A DNA stretch of 64,000 nt from a virus. The stretch covers positions 310,865 through 374,864 of IMG/VR virus record IMGVR_UViG_3300049793_000366; one strand, given 5' to 3'. The position numbers were made by a program, and so were the translations under genes. Under the pieces are notes generated by a model. The model was given only the letters and a program-made list of their open reading frames with translations, did no database searches and was not told the origin of the DNA. Every line of letters begins with the position of its first letter. The stretch's first letter is position 1. Below, one piece after another: positions 54,886 through 64,000 of this stretch.

Positions 54886-57800
54886 ATGTGGTCACAGAAT
54901 ATCGATACTAAGCAGTGGACTCGTCAAGAAGATACACTACCGAAACAAGATTATGAGCTATTAAAGCAAGAATTGGAGAAGACTAGATACTACTCCAAAT
55001 GTCTTCATGGTACCACATATTTACCAATAAACAGATTAGATGATGCCTATGATATATTAGGCTATACCAATGAATCGGGATATTACGTTGGTATTGGTAC
55101 ATCACCATACGCTCCGGCGGTTTCTGCCGCGCCATATGAAATCGAGATTAACAACTCGACAAATGATGCATTTACAAAGTATAAAGCTGAATATGGTCAT
55201 ACACTTAAAAATCTATTTACACCTGAGAAGATAATTGACGAATCCGTTAAAAATTACGTATTTGTAGATGTTGCTACAACTGATGCTATACCTGGTGGTT
55301 TAACTGGTCAAAAGATAAATTTAGTAATAGATGGTATACGAATTAGAGAAGGTCATAGAATTTTAGTAAAAAACCAGAAAACATTCGTTGTATTAAGCAA
55401 TTTTGTTGACCCTGATACATATTTTACTGGTAATTACTACATCAATAGAACTGACGCATTAAACACAGAATACTACTATTTTGGTAGTGATAATGGTATC
55501 TATATCTACAAAGATAGAACCTTAGTTAGAGAATCTGACTTAGATACTTATGAAGATTGTATCAGATATTCAATCGCTTGTAAAATGGGTGATGTGAATG
55601 CTGATAAACAATGGCATTTATCAAGACTTAAGAATGGATTCTATCCATTATATGTTAATGGTGACTATATCGAATTTACTGAGAAACACAACTGGATATT
55701 AAGAAATAGAGTTGATTACAATAACGTATTGGATATTAATTATTACGATATCATCAGAATACCAGCAGAAACAATGAAGATTTTAGGTTATACCTATTCT
55801 ATTCCTGAGAGAAAAATTTCAGTTGGTGAGTTCGGTGTTATATTAAATGTTCAGAATAATGTTCCAAACATAATACAGAATAAATATAAAGTTAACTTAA
55901 GGTCTATCTCTAAAACTAATAACTACTATTGGGTAGTGGGTGATGAGGGAACTTTATTGAGAGTTAATAAACTTACATATGAAATTGATAAAATTTCACT
56001 TAATACATTTAATAATTTATGTTCAATTAGCTTCTTCAATAATCTTAGAGGATTTATTGTTGGTGAGTATAACACAATCTTCGAAACGATAGATGGTGGT
56101 ATTTCTTGGACACCTATTGTAATTGATGAATTCGAAGGATTCAAATACAACAAGGTTATTTATTACAACTTCAATAAGGTTTATATTGGTGGTGATACTG
56201 GTATCTACTTAGAGCTTGAATTCGCTAATGGCGAGTGGTCAGTTTATAAACGTACAGTTAAGAAAATTGTTGATGATGATGACGAGTTTGATTTAGTTGA
56301 TGACATCAATGACATTATACCATATACATGGGGTACAACAAATCCTTGGTCATTAACTTGGTCAGGTAGTGCTTCATTTGGAACTATATCTACTACGAAA
56401 GAATCTATGATACTTGTTACTAATAGAGACAATATCATTGTACACAACATCAATAACTTTATTGAACATGAGTATTTATATTTAGATTACAATCAACCAG
56501 TTGGTAAGGTTAATACTATCGCGGCTAACACTGCGTCTTTCTACTTCGCATCAATTGATGATTTATTCTATTTCAATATAAACCAATTCCAAACAGTTGG
56601 TAGTGTTTCTAATATTATATCTATGAGTGGTTCTTATGCTACTGCATTTGGTTCTGCTATTCCTAATATTAATAAACTATATAACTTTAATAATCAATCA
56701 TTGGAAATTGCTGGTGATAACTCTGAATTATTCAGTGCTACTTATTCAGCAGCTACTCAATCAATATTAACAACTGCGTTTATCGATTCATTAAAGTCTA
56801 AATTACTTTTCTTAGATTATGAAATTGCGGGTAAGCTAAACTTCTTTGATGACAATCAGATTTATAGAATACCAAACTCAATTGATATTACTGCGGCTAC
56901 TACATCTATTACTATAACAGCATCTACTAATGAATACAACTGGTTATCTTATTACAAGGACAGTTTGAAAACTTGGAGCTACTATACATATTCAGCATTA
57001 TTCCAATTGGATGATACTAATAAAATAGAATTCTCTAGTACGTTTAGAAAAATTGGTTCTACTAATACATTATCATTTACATCAAGTTCAATGACAATGG
57101 ATCCAGCTATCGTAGTTGATTTAGCACCTACTATTAATAAATATAAAGTATCAAATTTCATAGTTGGTTCTGCTTCTATAACAGCACCAAGCTCACCATA
57201 CACAATATATGCGTGTGATGATATATTAGTAGTAGCATCAAATACATTAGATGCATTAGTTGGTGAGATATTACTATTAGAATCTTCTGTTGTTAAAGCT
57301 AACTTTATGGTTAATAGAATTGATATCATTTCTGGTATAAGATATTTCTATTGCTATACTAAACTTGCTCAGAATATATTAACTGAATTAAAAGCATCAA
57401 CTGATACAATTACAATTACGAATTTAAATACATTTAACAATTTACTTATTGATTTCAGTACAAGATTCAATGACCACCCAGTTGGTGTTGGTTATGTAAC
57501 AGTTGTTAAGGGTAGTTTATTAACACTATCACCAATTTTCAATAACTTCACCGCATATTATAATATGGGTACTGAAGTTGTTATTGATGCGATACCATAT
57601 AGTATGTATTATCAGGATTCATTCCTTGATTTTGGATTCAAACCTACGTATAATTTATTAGGCTATTTAAATAATATAGACCCTATTACATTTACAGCTA
57701 GTAAAGAGTTCAAAGCATTACCAAGATATTCAAGCGTACCATTTAGTGATTTATCTGGTGGTACATCATCATTCAACGGTATTTATATCGATACGAATGT

Positions 57801-59967
57801 TGGTACAAATAAGATTTACTTTAGTCCAAGTCTTAAAAATGAATGGGAAACATTCTACAAGTGGACTTTCTTAGATGTTGATGTTAACTACTCAGCAAAC
57901 CCAACAGTGAACAGCGAGAAATTATTAATTACTGATAAGTTCTATGATGAGTCACAAGATTGGTATGTATTAGAGTTTCATAAAAAGGTTAACTACTCAA
58001 CAGGTATTACTATTTCAACATTTAATGTGTTATCAAGAAATAGACTTGACCAAATATCACATGACTTAGAAGAGTTAAGTAATATTCAAAAGACCAAATC
58101 ATTTAAGAATTACAATATGAAGTTCGGTCAAGATGATACGACTACTATTCCAAATTCATGGAGCTTTAGTAATCTTCAAGGAGAGCTTAATTTTAAATTT
58201 CCTACTGATTCATATGCTTTAGCTTTTACTGCTGACCATGATATAAAAGAATCTATTTCTGGTATCGTATATGTTGATGATAACAATCACTTAGCGTTCA
58301 ATACTGTAAGATTAACTCAGCAAATTTTGGCTGATATAAATTACTTATCACAGGATGTTAATGGATATCTTATTGTAAATACATTACAAGAACATAGACT
58401 ATCTGTAATGGATGGATTCCTATTGACATTGAAACCTGCACCGGGTTCTTCTTATTATCTGAACCCGCAATATAATGGTTATCTAACTGTTAAATCAATT
58501 ATTGATAAGTTCACATTTGTTGTTGACATTCTATCTGGTTCGTTTACAGTTGGTGATATCGGTACAATAGAACACTTTAAGAAAGATCCATTCTTTAATT
58601 ATCAACCAGTAGATATTATTGATGTTGGTATTGATAAGAAAACAAAACGTTCAGTTGCAATTCTTCCTGAGAATGTAATCTTAGAAGGATTCAAATATAA
58701 ATTAGTAAACATCGACTTAACTAAATTCAAATTTAATTTGGTTGATGGATTGAGCTTAGAAACAATTGTGAAGAAATATTCATGGTTGCTTGAAGCTGAG
58801 ATTGACAATGCAATTATTGGTGAAGATGAAAATGGACTTGTGTGGTACATGGGTACTTGGTTCTGTGGTCGTTGGTTTGGTGGTACTTGGTACTCTGGTG
58901 AATGGCTTGGTGGTGACTGGTATGGTGGTACATGGGATTCGACGAAGGTTGATAATAAGATACTATCAGCTAAAGTTGATACGATAGTTAAAGATAGAAA
59001 ATATTCGTTATGGAAGTCTGGTCATTGGTACGCTGGTGATTGGAAAGAAGGTACTTGGTATAATGGCACTTGGTATAACGGTAATTGGTCAGATGGTGAA
59101 TGGTTTAACGGTATCTGGAATGATGGTGTTTGGACTAAAGGTTCATTCATTGGTGGAACTTGGGTTGAAGGTATATGGAATGATGGTCTATTCTCATCAA
59201 GAAATAAACCGGCTTACTGGTTACATGGTAAATGGTACGGTGGTGATTTTGAAAATGGTATTTGGTACGGTGGTACTTGGGCTCAAAATAGAGGAAAAGT
59301 ATCAAGATTTGGTACGAAGCCATCTAATTCGCGACCTGCAATTTGGCATGGTGGTAAATGGTTTGCTGGTCAATTCCACTCAGTATTGAATTTAGATGAG
59401 AACGGTAAACCACAAGTTTCAGACAGACATAGTTATTCTATATGGAATACTGGTATCTGGATGGGTGGTGATTTCTATGGTGGTAAAGCTTATAATATCG
59501 ATATGCGTAACGGTAAGTGGTATGGTGGTATTATGGAAGAATTACCGATATATGGTATAGTTGCAAGTACAGCATCGACACCAGCTACGAATGCGTTCGA
59601 ATTCTACGGTGAGTGGAGATTTAATAATTTAGATACTCTTTGGATAGTAGATAACTATATAAATGGAACATCTTCATTGGGAACTACTGAAGCTCCGAAA
59701 GCTTATCAAGTTCGAGATGTTGATATTGATTATACTGTACCTGGTAAGAAAACGACAGTTTATGTATTCTATCAAGATAACACTGTTGCACTTCCTGTAA
59801 CGCCTGTATTATTCAGTACCCTACCAACGGGATATAGAATCGTTTCTCACGTCTCTAAATCAAAATGGTACTCCGGTATATGGGAGAATGGAATCTTCTC
59901 GGAGAGTGAATTCTGGGGTGGTATATGGTATAATGGAGTGTTTGATAACTCCAAATGGTATACATAA
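54886..59967 (+). CDS. Giant tail/adhesin-type protein with tryptophan repeats, 1693 aa
   Basis: The largest gene in the window. Residues about 330-430 look like a beta-propeller of the Ycf48/BNR type (YWVVGDEGTLLRV, GFIVGEYNTIFETIDGG). A long beta-rich middle follows. Residues about 1315-1470 and blocks up to 1693 carry repeats of W-Y-x-G-x-W-x-x-G-x-W, for example WYNGTWYNGNWSDGEW. The Trp/Gly repeats probably form stacked beta-turns. A receptor-binding or baseplate role is likely from size and composition. It has an upstream TTAATATATAC element. Confidence 0.65.
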   Translation: MWSQNIDTKQWTRQEDTLPKQDYELLKQELEKTRYYSKCLHGTTYLPINRLDDAYDILGYTNESGYYVGIGTSPYAPAVSAAPYEIEINNSTNDAFTKYKAEYGHTLKNLFTPEKIIDESVKNYVFVDVATTDAIPGGLTGQKINLVIDGIRIREGHRILVKNQKTFVVLSNFVDPDTYFTGNYYINRTDALNTEYYYFGSDNGIYIYKDRTLVRESDLDTYEDCIRYSIACKMGDVNADKQWHLSRLKNGFYPLYVNGDYIEFTEKHNWILRNRVDYNNVLDINYYDIIRIPAETMKILGYTYSIPERKISVGEFGVILNVQNNVPNIIQNKYKVNLRSISKTNNYYWVVGDEGTLLRVNKLTYEIDKISLNTFNNLCSISFFNNLRGFIVGEYNTIFETIDGGISWTPIVIDEFEGFKYNKVIYYNFNKVYIGGDTGIYLELEFANGEWSVYKRTVKKIVDDDDEFDLVDDINDIIPYTWGTTNPWSLTWSGSASFGTISTTKESMILVTNRDNIIVHNINNFIEHEYLYLDYNQPVGKVNTIAANTASFYFASIDDLFYFNINQFQTVGSVSNIISMSGSYATAFGSAIPNINKLYNFNNQSLEIAGDNSELFSATYSAATQSILTTAFIDSLKSKLLFLDYEIAGKLNFFDDNQIYRIPNSIDITAATTSITITASTNEYNWLSYYKDSLKTWSYYTYSALFQLDDTNKIEFSSTFRKIGSTNTLSFTSSSMTMDPAIVVDLAPTINKYKVSNFIVGSASITAPSSPYTIYACDDILVVASNTLDALVGEILLLESSVVKANFMVNRIDIISGIRYFYCYTKLAQNILTELKASTDTITITNLNTFNNLLIDFSTRFNDHPVGVGYVTVVKGSLLTLSPIFNNFTAYYNMGTEVVIDAIPYSMYYQDSFLDFGFKPTYNLLGYLNNIDPITFTASKEFKALPRYSSVPFSDLSGGTSSFNGIYIDTNVGTNKIYFSPSLKNEWETFYKWTFLDVDVNYSANPTVNSEKLLITDKFYDESQDWYVLEFHKKVNYSTGITISTFNVLSRNRLDQISHDLEELSNIQKTKSFKNYNMKFGQDDTTTIPNSWSFSNLQGELNFKFPTDSYALAFTADHDIKESISGIVYVDDNNHLAFNTVRLTQQILADINYLSQDVNGYLIVNTLQEHRLSVMDGFLLTLKPAPGSSYYLNPQYNGYLTVKSIIDKFTFVVDILSGSFTVGDIGTIEHFKKDPFFNYQPVDIIDVGIDKKTKRSVAILPENVILEGFKYKLVNIDLTKFKFNLVDGLSLETIVKKYSWLLEAEIDNAIIGEDENGLVWYMGTWFCGRWFGGTWYSGEWLGGDWYGGTWDSTKVDNKILSAKVDTIVKDRKYSLWKSGHWYAGDWKEGTWYNGTWYNGNWSDGEWFNGIWNDGVWTKGSFIGGTWVEGIWNDGLFSSRNKPAYWLHGKWYGGDFENGIWYGGTWAQNRGKVSRFGTKPSNSRPAIWHGGKWFAGQFHSVLNLDENGKPQVSDRHSYSIWNTGIWMGGDFYGGKAYNIDMRNGKWYGGIMEELPIYGIVASTASTPATNAFEFYGEWRFNNLDTLWIVDNYINGTSSLGTTEAPKAYQVRDVDIDYTVPGKKTTVYVFYQDNTVALPVTPVLFSTLPTGYRIVSHVSKSKWYSGIWENGIFSESEFWGGIWYNGVFDNSKWYT

Positions 59968-60011
59968 GTAATATATCATGATGTTGCATGAATGAAATTT
60001 AATATCGATTA

Positions 60012-60022
60012 TTAATATATAC
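60012..60022 (+). promoter_or_regulatory. TTAATATATAC element before a capsid-targeting-type gene
   Basis: TTAATATATAC ends 4 nt before ATG 60027. Confidence 0.55.
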
Positions 60023-60026
60023 AAAT

Positions 60027-60443
60027 ATGAAAAACTGGAAACAATTTAACGAAGATTTAAACGAGCAACCAAATGTTGACGCTGAGAAACCATCAGAAGA
60101 TGAAATTAACAGCGACCAAGAGTTTAAAGATGCTATTGTTGAAATAGTTCAGAAGTCAGTTAATTCTACTGAGGAATCAGTTATAAGCGAGTTTATAGAC
60201 TCATATTTAAAGGATCCTGAAACAACAAATATAGAAGGGTTAATTAATGACTCTGATGTTTGGGATTTCTATGTGAAATGGACATCAGAAATTGATGAAG
60301 TTTTAAATGGTATTAAATGGTTTGATGAGATTCCATCGGAGAATAACACATATGGTGTTTATGACTATGTTGTTAAATCTACCAGACGTGCTGTTAAAGA
60401 AGCAATAAGTGATATTAAAGAAGAGAAGTCTAAGACGCAATAG
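60027..60443 (+). CDS. Putative capsid-targeted internal protein, 138 aa
   Basis: N-terminus MKNWKQFNEDLNEQ fits MK-x(4)-F with an L-x-E site (LNE, then Q). The remainder is acidic and helical, with no catalytic motif, much like small T4 internal proteins. The TTAATATATAC element is 4 nt before ATG. It converges on the gene at 60430 with a 14-nt overlap. Confidence 0.5.
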   Translation: MKNWKQFNEDLNEQPNVDAEKPSEDEINSDQEFKDAIVEIVQKSVNSTEESVISEFIDSYLKDPETTNIEGLINDSDVWDFYVKWTSEIDEVLNGIKWFDEIPSENNTYGVYDYVVKSTRRAVKEAISDIKEEKSKTQ

Positions 60444-60876
60444 TTTTAATCTTTCTATCTCTAATGAATATTTCTACTGGTGCGTTCAATTGTTCCTTAC
60501 TTTCTATTTCATATTCAACTATCCAAGAATCTGTATCAATACTATTGTGTGAGTAAGTAACTTCAATCCTAGTAAACTTTAAATTAAAAAATGATGATTG
60601 TATAGTCACATCTTTTTTATCGTGTAGATTCATCGATAAGTATTTAAGCTCTTGCACAGCATCAAAGTATAATGGATTCGAAGAATCGTTGTATATTTTC
60701 AATACAACTGATTCTGAATCTTTATGTATGTGGAAAGATACGCTATGTATTCCAGCAGAACATATGTGGATATTTACATCCTTATCATAAAGCTTCGCAT
60801 CAAATAGATTACTATAAATTGGTTCATAGTTAACTAATTGTGATGCGGCACTATTTGTGAAGAAAGGTAGTGGCAT
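60430..60876 (-). CDS. Possible virion or tail protein, 148 aa
   Basis: The start MPLPFFTNSAASQLVNYEPI with YSNLFDAKL resembles the N-terminal arm of phage tube-like proteins. The rest alternates strands (VSFHIHKDSESVVLKIYND). Overlaps the topoisomerase gene end by one base. Tail tube or related role is a weak inference. Confidence 0.4.
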   Translation of the reverse strand: MPLPFFTNSAASQLVNYEPIYSNLFDAKLYDKDVNIHICSAGIHSVSFHIHKDSESVVLKIYNDSSNPLYFDAVQELKYLSMNLHDKKDVTIQSSFFNLKFTRIEVTYSHNSIDTDSWIVEYEIESKEQLNAPVEIFIRDRKIKTIAS

Positions 60877-62714
60877 TATTTAAGCAATTCATTTTTACGC
60901 AAGTCTGAGTCTTTACCAAACCATATGTTTAATGATTGTGATGATAACTCATCTCTTGTTAATAATGTCAATCGAGGGTTATTGATAATCTCTTTATACT
61001 CATCATCAACAAGAGCCGCAAGACCCTTTTTATATTTAATTTCCCATTCCTTCGTAGTCGCATTAACTAACCAGTCATTATATTCCGTTTGTGAATAGAA
61101 CGGCATTTTCTTTTTAGTTTTATAATGTTGAGCAACCACAATCGGTGTTTCAGCTTTGAATACCATTTTGTGTTCAAATAATTCTGGCCAATATTTATAT
61201 AAGAAATTAACTAATAGAGCTACGATTGAATAACCATCATAATCCTGGTCACAATAGAATAAAATTCTACCATACCTTAGCGTACCTGGTATAACCTTCT
61301 GTCCTAATTTTAATCCCAACGCACCCATTAAGTTTACAACTTCATTATTAGCAACAAGCTTAACGTTAGTCATCTCTGTTGCGTTTACGAATTTACCGCG
61401 TAAAGAAAAGGCACCTTGGTATTGTGGGTCTCTGTATTTTCTAAATGCTGATGATGCTGAATCACCCTCGAATAAAGCTAAACTACATTTCCATCTATCT
61501 TTAGCTTTAGCATCAATTAACTTATCTACTTTTATTTTAGATAAATTTTTATTAAGTTCTCTTGCCAATTTATTATCATCAGCCGCTTTCTTTTGTTGAA
61601 TCCAATCTAAAATTAAATCTACAATTTCGGATTTTAAAATATCCTTAATCATTTTATCAGTAACTTCGAATTGATATCCGAAATCTTTTATCTCTGTGAT
61701 TAATTTCTCTTTAGTCTGTGAAGAGAATGCCGGGTTGACAACCGTAGCATTTAAGAAAATAAATAAATGGTTCTTCAATTCAGATGGCTTAACATCAACT
61801 TTATGTTTCTTCTGAAAGTATTCTCTTAGCTTGGTTAATATTTGGTTTAAAACATAATCAGTATGTGTACCACCGTCATATGTATCAGTAGAGTTAACAA
61901 AACTTATTTGTCTGAATCCATCATCAGATGGAGCAACCGCTAAAGACCATGATTTATCTTTTGTTGTTTCAAAGAAATACTTTGGTGTGTAATACTTAAC
62001 GTAATCCTCAAATGTTTTAATCTGAATTAATTTATCATTGAAATATACTTTTATACTTGGATTACAACCAGCGATATCAAGTACACGCTTATGCAACAAA
62101 CGCATATGTGATTCATCTATACCATTCATACCGAATTTTTCATAATCAGGTGTGTATGATATTTGTGTGAAATTCTTAGTTGCCTTTTTAACCTTAGGTT
62201 GAGTCCTGTCTCTCATATTATTAGAGAACGCCTGACTGTACTGGTTCTCACCATCACAGGTATCAATGATGAATTGTTTAGAATAGATATTAGTTAATGT
62301 AGAACCTACACCATTTGTACCAGCACCAGTCCTAGATTCATCATCATTAAAGTTTGAACCAGCTTTCAGATTTGAAAATATCATTTCTGGAATCCACTCT
62401 TTATGTTCTTTATGTTTTACTACTGGTATACCACCATTATCCCAAATAACAATAGTACCATTATTTATTGATACTTTAATTGTATTCAATTTTGAACCAG
62501 AACGTTTGTGTTCATCGACTGAGTTTGTAATAATTTCGTCGAATACTTTTAAAAATCCTGGATTATAAGTAATTGTAGTTAGCTCCATTTTACTTTCCTT
62601 GTTAGGAAGGTATTTGTTAGCCGTGTGTGGCTTAATAGACCCGATATACATTCCTGGTCTCTTCAATACGTGTTCTATATCATCTAACTTCTTAAATTTG
62701 CTCTCAATGCTCAT
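60876..62714 (-). CDS. DNA topoisomerase II large subunit (ATPase and TOPRIM)
   Basis: GHKL ATPase: HVLKRPGMYIGS, FDEIITNSVDEHKRSG, VIWDNGGIPV and GAGTNGVGSTLTNIYS. Transducer domain next, then TOPRIM with ALFEGDSASSA (Glu) and ILFYCDQDYDGYS (Asp-x-Asp). 612 aa, like the fused T4 gp39/gp60. It pairs with the DNA-cleavage subunit on the opposite strand. It relaxes supercoils and supports replication initiation. A CATATATAA element lies upstream. Confidence 0.94.
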   Translation of the reverse strand: MSIESKFKKLDDIEHVLKRPGMYIGSIKPHTANKYLPNKESKMELTTITYNPGFLKVFDEIITNSVDEHKRSGSKLNTIKVSINNGTIVIWDNGGIPVVKHKEHKEWIPEMIFSNLKAGSNFNDDESRTGAGTNGVGSTLTNIYSKQFIIDTCDGENQYSQAFSNNMRDRTQPKVKKATKNFTQISYTPDYEKFGMNGIDESHMRLLHKRVLDIAGCNPSIKVYFNDKLIQIKTFEDYVKYYTPKYFFETTKDKSWSLAVAPSDDGFRQISFVNSTDTYDGGTHTDYVLNQILTKLREYFQKKHKVDVKPSELKNHLFIFLNATVVNPAFSSQTKEKLITEIKDFGYQFEVTDKMIKDILKSEIVDLILDWIQQKKAADDNKLARELNKNLSKIKVDKLIDAKAKDRWKCSLALFEGDSASSAFRKYRDPQYQGAFSLRGKFVNATEMTNVKLVANNEVVNLMGALGLKLGQKVIPGTLRYGRILFYCDQDYDGYSIVALLVNFLYKYWPELFEHKMVFKAETPIVVAQHYKTKKKMPFYSQTEYNDWLVNATTKEWEIKYKKGLAALVDDEYKEIINNPRLTLLTRDELSSQSLNIWFGKDSDLRKNELLK

Positions 62715-62833
62715 ATAATTGGTGAAGTGTCTTTTTTATTATATATGCCATTACGCATTTTACCTTTCTAAACTTTTGTCGGGAAAGGGAATAAAAGTGT
62801 AAAAGTTATATTTTTAAAAAATAAAAAGTTTGA

Positions 62834-64000
62834 ATGTTAGAATCCAAGAGTATTTCACAGTTTTTAGCGGATGAGTATAAAGAGTTTTCTCTCTACACAA
62901 TAGAATCGAGAGCTATTCCATCAGTAATTGATGGATTTAAACCAACGCAAAGAAAAATCATACACGTATCAAGTGGTATATGGAAAACCGGATCTGAGAA
63001 GACCCTTAAAGTGTTTCAATTAGCCGGTAAAGTAGCCTCAGATGCATTCTATCATCACGGTAATGCTTCACTTGAGAGTTCAATAATAACAATGGCTCAG
63101 AAGTTTAAAAACAATATGCCATTATTAGAAGAAGACGGACAGTTTGGTTCTCTTCGCGCCCCTGAGCCTGGTGCGCCACGTTATATTGGTACTAAATTAA
63201 ATAAAAACTTCCGATTACTTTATAAGGATTTCGAATTACTTAAATTCAAAGAAGAAGAGGGTGAAGTAATTGAACCAAGATATTTCTTACCAATTATTCC
63301 AACCGTTTTATTAAATGGTTCTTCTGGAATTGCGGTAGGGTTTTCATCAAACGTATTGAATAGAAATCCTAAGGACATCATCGAAGCTTGTCAAAATGTA
63401 TTGAGAGATAAAAAAGTAGGTAGTATAAAACCATTTATACCTGACTTCAAAGGAACATACATACAAGATACTGATAACCCGAAGCGTTGGATTATCAGAG
63501 GTATTTACGAAATTGTTAATACATCAACGGTTAAAATATCAGAACTTCCACCATCAATGACATATGAAAAGTATGAAGAGATATTGGATGAATTAGTTGA
63601 GAAGAAAGCAATTGCTGGTTACGATGATAACAGTAAAGATAAAGTTGATTACACTATTAAGTTCAACAGAGAATCTTTAGCTAAATATCTTGAAGAAGAT
63701 AGACTATGGAAATTACTAAGATTAGAAGAAGCAGAAACAGAAATCTACACAACATTGGATGAGTTTGGTAAATTAAAAATATTTGACTCACCTGACCAAA
63801 TAGTAAAATACTTTGTTGACTTTAGATTAATATACTATCACAAGAGAAAGAAATTTATGTTGGATAAATTACAACATGAAGTAAATGTTTTATCGAATAG
63901 AGGTAAATTTATAAAAGCAATTTTAGATGGTAAGTTAGAAATAAAGAATAGAAAGAAGGAAGAACTTATTAATGATATTGCTAGTTTAGAATTAGCAAAG
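62834..64000 (+). CDS. DNA topoisomerase II medium subunit (gp52 type), partial
   Basis: ATG 62834, open to the window edge. YTIESRAIPSVIDGFKPTQR, HHGNASLESSIITMAQKF and GAPRYIGTKLNKNF (the Tyr attacks DNA), then FLPIIPTVLLNGSSGIAVGF are standard GyrA/ParC-type signatures. Residues 1-389 are present, covering the winged-helix and tower regions. Divergent from the large subunit; the 119-nt gap between them is AT-rich without a clear consensus promoter. Confidence 0.94.
   Translation, partial: MLESKSISQFLADEYKEFSLYTIESRAIPSVIDGFKPTQRKIIHVSSGIWKTGSEKTLKVFQLAGKVASDAFYHHGNASLESSIITMAQKFKNNMPLLEEDGQFGSLRAPEPGAPRYIGTKLNKNFRLLYKDFELLKFKEEEGEVIEPRYFLPIIPTVLLNGSSGIAVGFSSNVLNRNPKDIIEACQNVLRDKKVGSIKPFIPDFKGTYIQDTDNPKRWIIRGIYEIVNTSTVKISELPPSMTYEKYEEILDELVEKKAIAGYDDNSKDKVDYTIKFNRESLAKYLEEDRLWKLLRLEEAETEIYTTLDEFGKLKIFDSPDQIVKYFVDFRLIYYHKRKKFMLDKLQHEVNVLSNRGKFIKAILDGKLEIKNRKKEELINDIASLELAK

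Overview
The window looks like part of the genome of a large, AT-rich, tailed double-stranded DNA phage of the T4-like replication type that infects a member of the Bacteroidota. T4-like replication and recombination genes are present: a UvsX/RecA recombinase, a PhoH ATPase, both subunits of a T4-type topoisomerase II, a RuvC-like nuclease and a possible sliding clamp. There are also a large tryptophan-repeat adhesin-type protein and a tRNA array, with no rRNA and no cellular core operons. The host assignment rests on promoters. Fifteen sites match the Bacteroidota pattern TTTG, 19-20 nt, TAnnTTTG, and ribosome-binding purine tracts are essentially absent.

Layout. 1-5.1 kb: possible virion genes, a 300-nt structured RNA candidate between convergent genes, and a possible clamp. 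5.1-8.6 kb: a MazG-like protein, a nucleotidyltransferase-like protein and small unknowns. 8.6-17.2 kb: a translation island with about 24 tRNA or tRNA-like genes, ThrRS, AsnRS and ArgRS catalytic proteins, peptidyl-tRNA hydrolase 2, an HNH endonuclease and several structured RNA candidates. The island is headed by what looks like a Thr/Asn attenuator. 17.2-24.4 kb: a minus-strand chaperone operon (GrpE, DnaJ), a cysteine synthase and two members of a paralogous family with an SCM motif. 24.4-36 kb: nucleases, a membrane and envelope cluster (LemA-like, M23 peptidase, small membrane proteins), type II glutamine synthetase, a Vsr-like endonuclease and UvsX. 36-44 kb: a tightly packed run of small accessory genes that includes a rhomboid protease and a nucleic acid ligase. 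44-50.6 kb: a MoxR ATPase, a 936-aa linker protein and a VWA metalloprotein. 51-64 kb: a metallopeptidase, a third SCM paralog, PhoH, the 1693-aa adhesin-type protein and topoisomerase.

How the parts fit. The host-like promoters probably drive early or accessory genes. A second element, TTAATATATA, lies directly before virion and replication genes and may be the phage's own later promoter class. In both classes several sites sit so close to ATG that leaderless mRNAs are likely. Four genes carry both the TTAATATATA element and an N-terminus of the form MK-x(4)-F with a nearby L-x-E, like the T4 capsid-targeting peptide and its cleavage site. This suggests a set of proteins packaged in the head and possibly injected. 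The translation island supplies tRNAs together with synthetases for Thr, Asn and Arg, and the leader peptide at its start is half Thr plus Asn in its first 24 residues.
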